Source: a bacterium (GTDB lineage: Bacteria; Cyanobacteriota; Vampirovibrionia; Gastranaerophilales; Gastranaerophilaceae). From it: a stretch of 6,062 nt of DNA. Location of the stretch: the NCBI GenBank assembly GCA_017541565.1, contig JAFXYU010000028.1:1-6062 (forward strand), given 5' to 3'. Each line of letters begins with the position of its first letter. Position 1 is the first letter of the stretch. Shown here one piece after another: positions 5,318 to 6,062 of this stretch. The notes under the pieces were generated by a model. The model worked only from the letters and a program-made list of their open reading frames with translations. It ran no database searches and was not told the origin of the DNA. The position numbers and the translations under genes are program-made.

Positions 5318-5822
5318 TACACCCTGCAACACAGATATAAAAGCATACCATTTTTTAATTGATTCTAATGGTCGGATTTATCCGGGGACACATAAACCTG
5401 AAGATAATTTGAACTGTAAAGACGGAAATTATGCCGCTCATTGCGGAGGAGGAAACACAGGATGCATTGGTTTATCTGTGTGCGGAATGGCAGGTTTTAA
5501 CCTGAATAAAAAAGAAACAAAATACCCTCTCACTCAAAAGCAAATCGAAACCCTGTGCTGTTTAACGGCTTATTTAACAATTAAATACGGAATTATTATT
5601 AAGGAAAATTCAGTATTTACCCACTATGAATTTGACCGTAAAAAAGCAAAACCTGAAGGTAAAATCGACATCACTTATTTACCCTATCTGCCGAATTTAC
5701 AAATAATCAGGATCGGCGGTTATCTCAGGAACAAAGCCGAATGGTACAGAAAAAAGATTAAAGAAAATAAGTACAAGTTAGAAAAGAAAGGAAGTTATTA
5801 TGAATTTATTTGCGTTTGTTAA
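5271..5822 (+). CDS. Endolysin: N-acetylmuramoyl-L-alanine amidase (Amidase_2 family)
   Basis: The protein has 183 residues and belongs to the zinc-dependent T7 lysozyme/AmpD type, which cuts the bond between MurNAc and L-Ala in peptidoglycan. H10 in ICLHWTAG and H118 in VFTHYEF are the likely histidine zinc ligands. D133 in EGKIDITYLP fits the third (Asp, as in AmpD, rather than Cys as in T7 lysozyme), and K131 fits the catalytic lysine. YHFLIDSNGRIYPG (26-39), NYAAHCGGGNTGCIGLSVCGM (53-73) and the helix near 90-107 complete the fold. Residues 142-183 add a Lys-rich tail ending ICVC. There is no signal or anchor sequence, so release probably needs a holin. The gene overlaps the previous one by 47 bases. 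AAAGG at 5256-5260 lies 10 bases before the ATG. It contains ten cysteines, an unusual number. Confidence 0.9.
   Translation: MTSLTKICLHWTAGSNTPCNTDIKAYHFLIDSNGRIYPGTHKPEDNLNCKDGNYAAHCGGGNTGCIGLSVCGMAGFNLNKKETKYPLTQKQIETLCCLTAYLTIKYGIIIKENSVFTHYEFDRKKAKPEGKIDITYLPYLPNLQIIRIGGYLRNKAEWYRKKIKENKYKLEKKGSYYEFICVC
5787..5794 (+). promoter_or_regulatory. Ribosome binding site for the 5800 gene
   Basis: AAAGGAAG lies inside the amidase gene, 7 bases from ATG 5800 when measured from the GGA. It is one of the best-placed sites in the window and is the main support for a gene starting here. Confidence 0.72.
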
Positions 5823-6062
5823 ATCTTGGAAAGATTTTAGTTTTTTGTGGACATTGATTCAACCGTTTATTTTGAAACTTTTGAAAAAGAATGTTCCAAC
5901 ATCAATTACGAAATTATATGAAAATCTTGCAAAATACACACAGCCGGCACTCGACAGTTTGTATAAATTAAAAGCCAAGATTAAAGAAACACCAACAGAA
6001 GTTGATGATTATTGTTTCGATCAGGGTGTAACAGCCATTGAAACTTTTGCGAATTACTTATT
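5800..6062 (+). CDS. Unrecognised lysis-region protein (3' truncated)
   Basis: The frame is open from ATG 5800 to the window edge: 87 codons with no stop, overlapping the amidase end by 23 bases. Residues 1-30 are aromatic and hydrophobic with scattered Lys (MNLFAFVKSWKDFSFLW, then QPFILKLLKK), more like an amphipathic membrane-associated helix than a clean transmembrane span. Residues 31-62 are a basic helical stretch. Residues 63-87 include VDDYCFDQGVTAIETFANYL, a DD...A-x-E pattern I have a general impression of from small phage proteins near endolysins. I cannot assign a family. The position just after the amidase allows a holin or lysis accessory, but no typical multi-span holin topology is visible. 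Confidence 0.72.
   Translation, partial: MNLFAFVKSWKDFSFLWTLIQPFILKLLKKNVPTSITKLYENLAKYTQPALDSLYKLKAKIKETPTEVDDYCFDQGVTAIETFANYL

Noticed and set aside
1..6062. Alternative genetic code suggested by TAA at every complete gene
   Set aside because: TAA preference is expected in AT-rich DNA, all genes read cleanly with standard stops, Trp is encoded by TGG, and the one TGA sits in an ordinary ATGA overlap.

Overview
This is a stretch of a tailed-phage or prophage genome. It runs from the end of a tail or baseplate gene, through an unusually segmented tail-fibre module, into the start of the lysis module. All genes lie on the + strand and are tightly packed (ATGA or TAATG junctions, short overlaps, or a Shine-Dalgarno-sized gap), so they read as one transcription unit. 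No promoter, terminator, RNA gene, IS or CRISPR array is visible. The DNA is AT-rich by eye, and every complete gene ends in TAA. The first fibre gene resembles the N-terminus of P2 gpH (phage tail-collar fibre family), which points to a contractile-tailed, P2-like particle. The amidase has the ...GK-x-DIT-x-LP ending that I associate with phages of Gram-negative, often alphaproteobacterial, hosts. BspA-like repeats are common in gut bacteria and their phages. A Gram-negative gut host is therefore plausible, but this is inference and the window does not name the host.

Layout: the tail of an unidentified gene (2-109); a short gpH-like fibre base with two perfect EF-hand-type loops (106-783); a fibre with an Mtd/hyaluronidase-type N-terminal docking motif plus shaft and linker segments (798-1481); a second such protein with a receptor-binding-type C-terminus ending NYLAVWRK (1481-1927); a fibre-assembly-chaperone-like protein (1927-2310); a third docking-domain protein with a short beta-rich C-terminus (2300-2881); a 656-residue PKD-like plus BspA-type leucine-rich-repeat protein (2856-4826); a second chaperone-like coiled-coil protein (4838-5317); an N-acetylmuramoyl-L-alanine amidase endolysin (5271-5822); and an unrecognised gene that runs off the end (5800 onward).

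How they may work together (inference): the gpH-like protein attaches to the baseplate. It is much shorter than P2 gpH, so shaft and tip would be supplied by separate proteins that share one docking domain. The set looks like two cassettes, each ending in a related chaperone-like gene: [fibre, fibre, chaperone] and [docking protein, LRR protein, chaperone]. The LRR protein is the best candidate for a large, evolvable host-binding surface. It has 16 tandem units of 25-27 residues, with signs of internal higher-order duplication. The amidase releases progeny, probably with an unidentified partner downstream.
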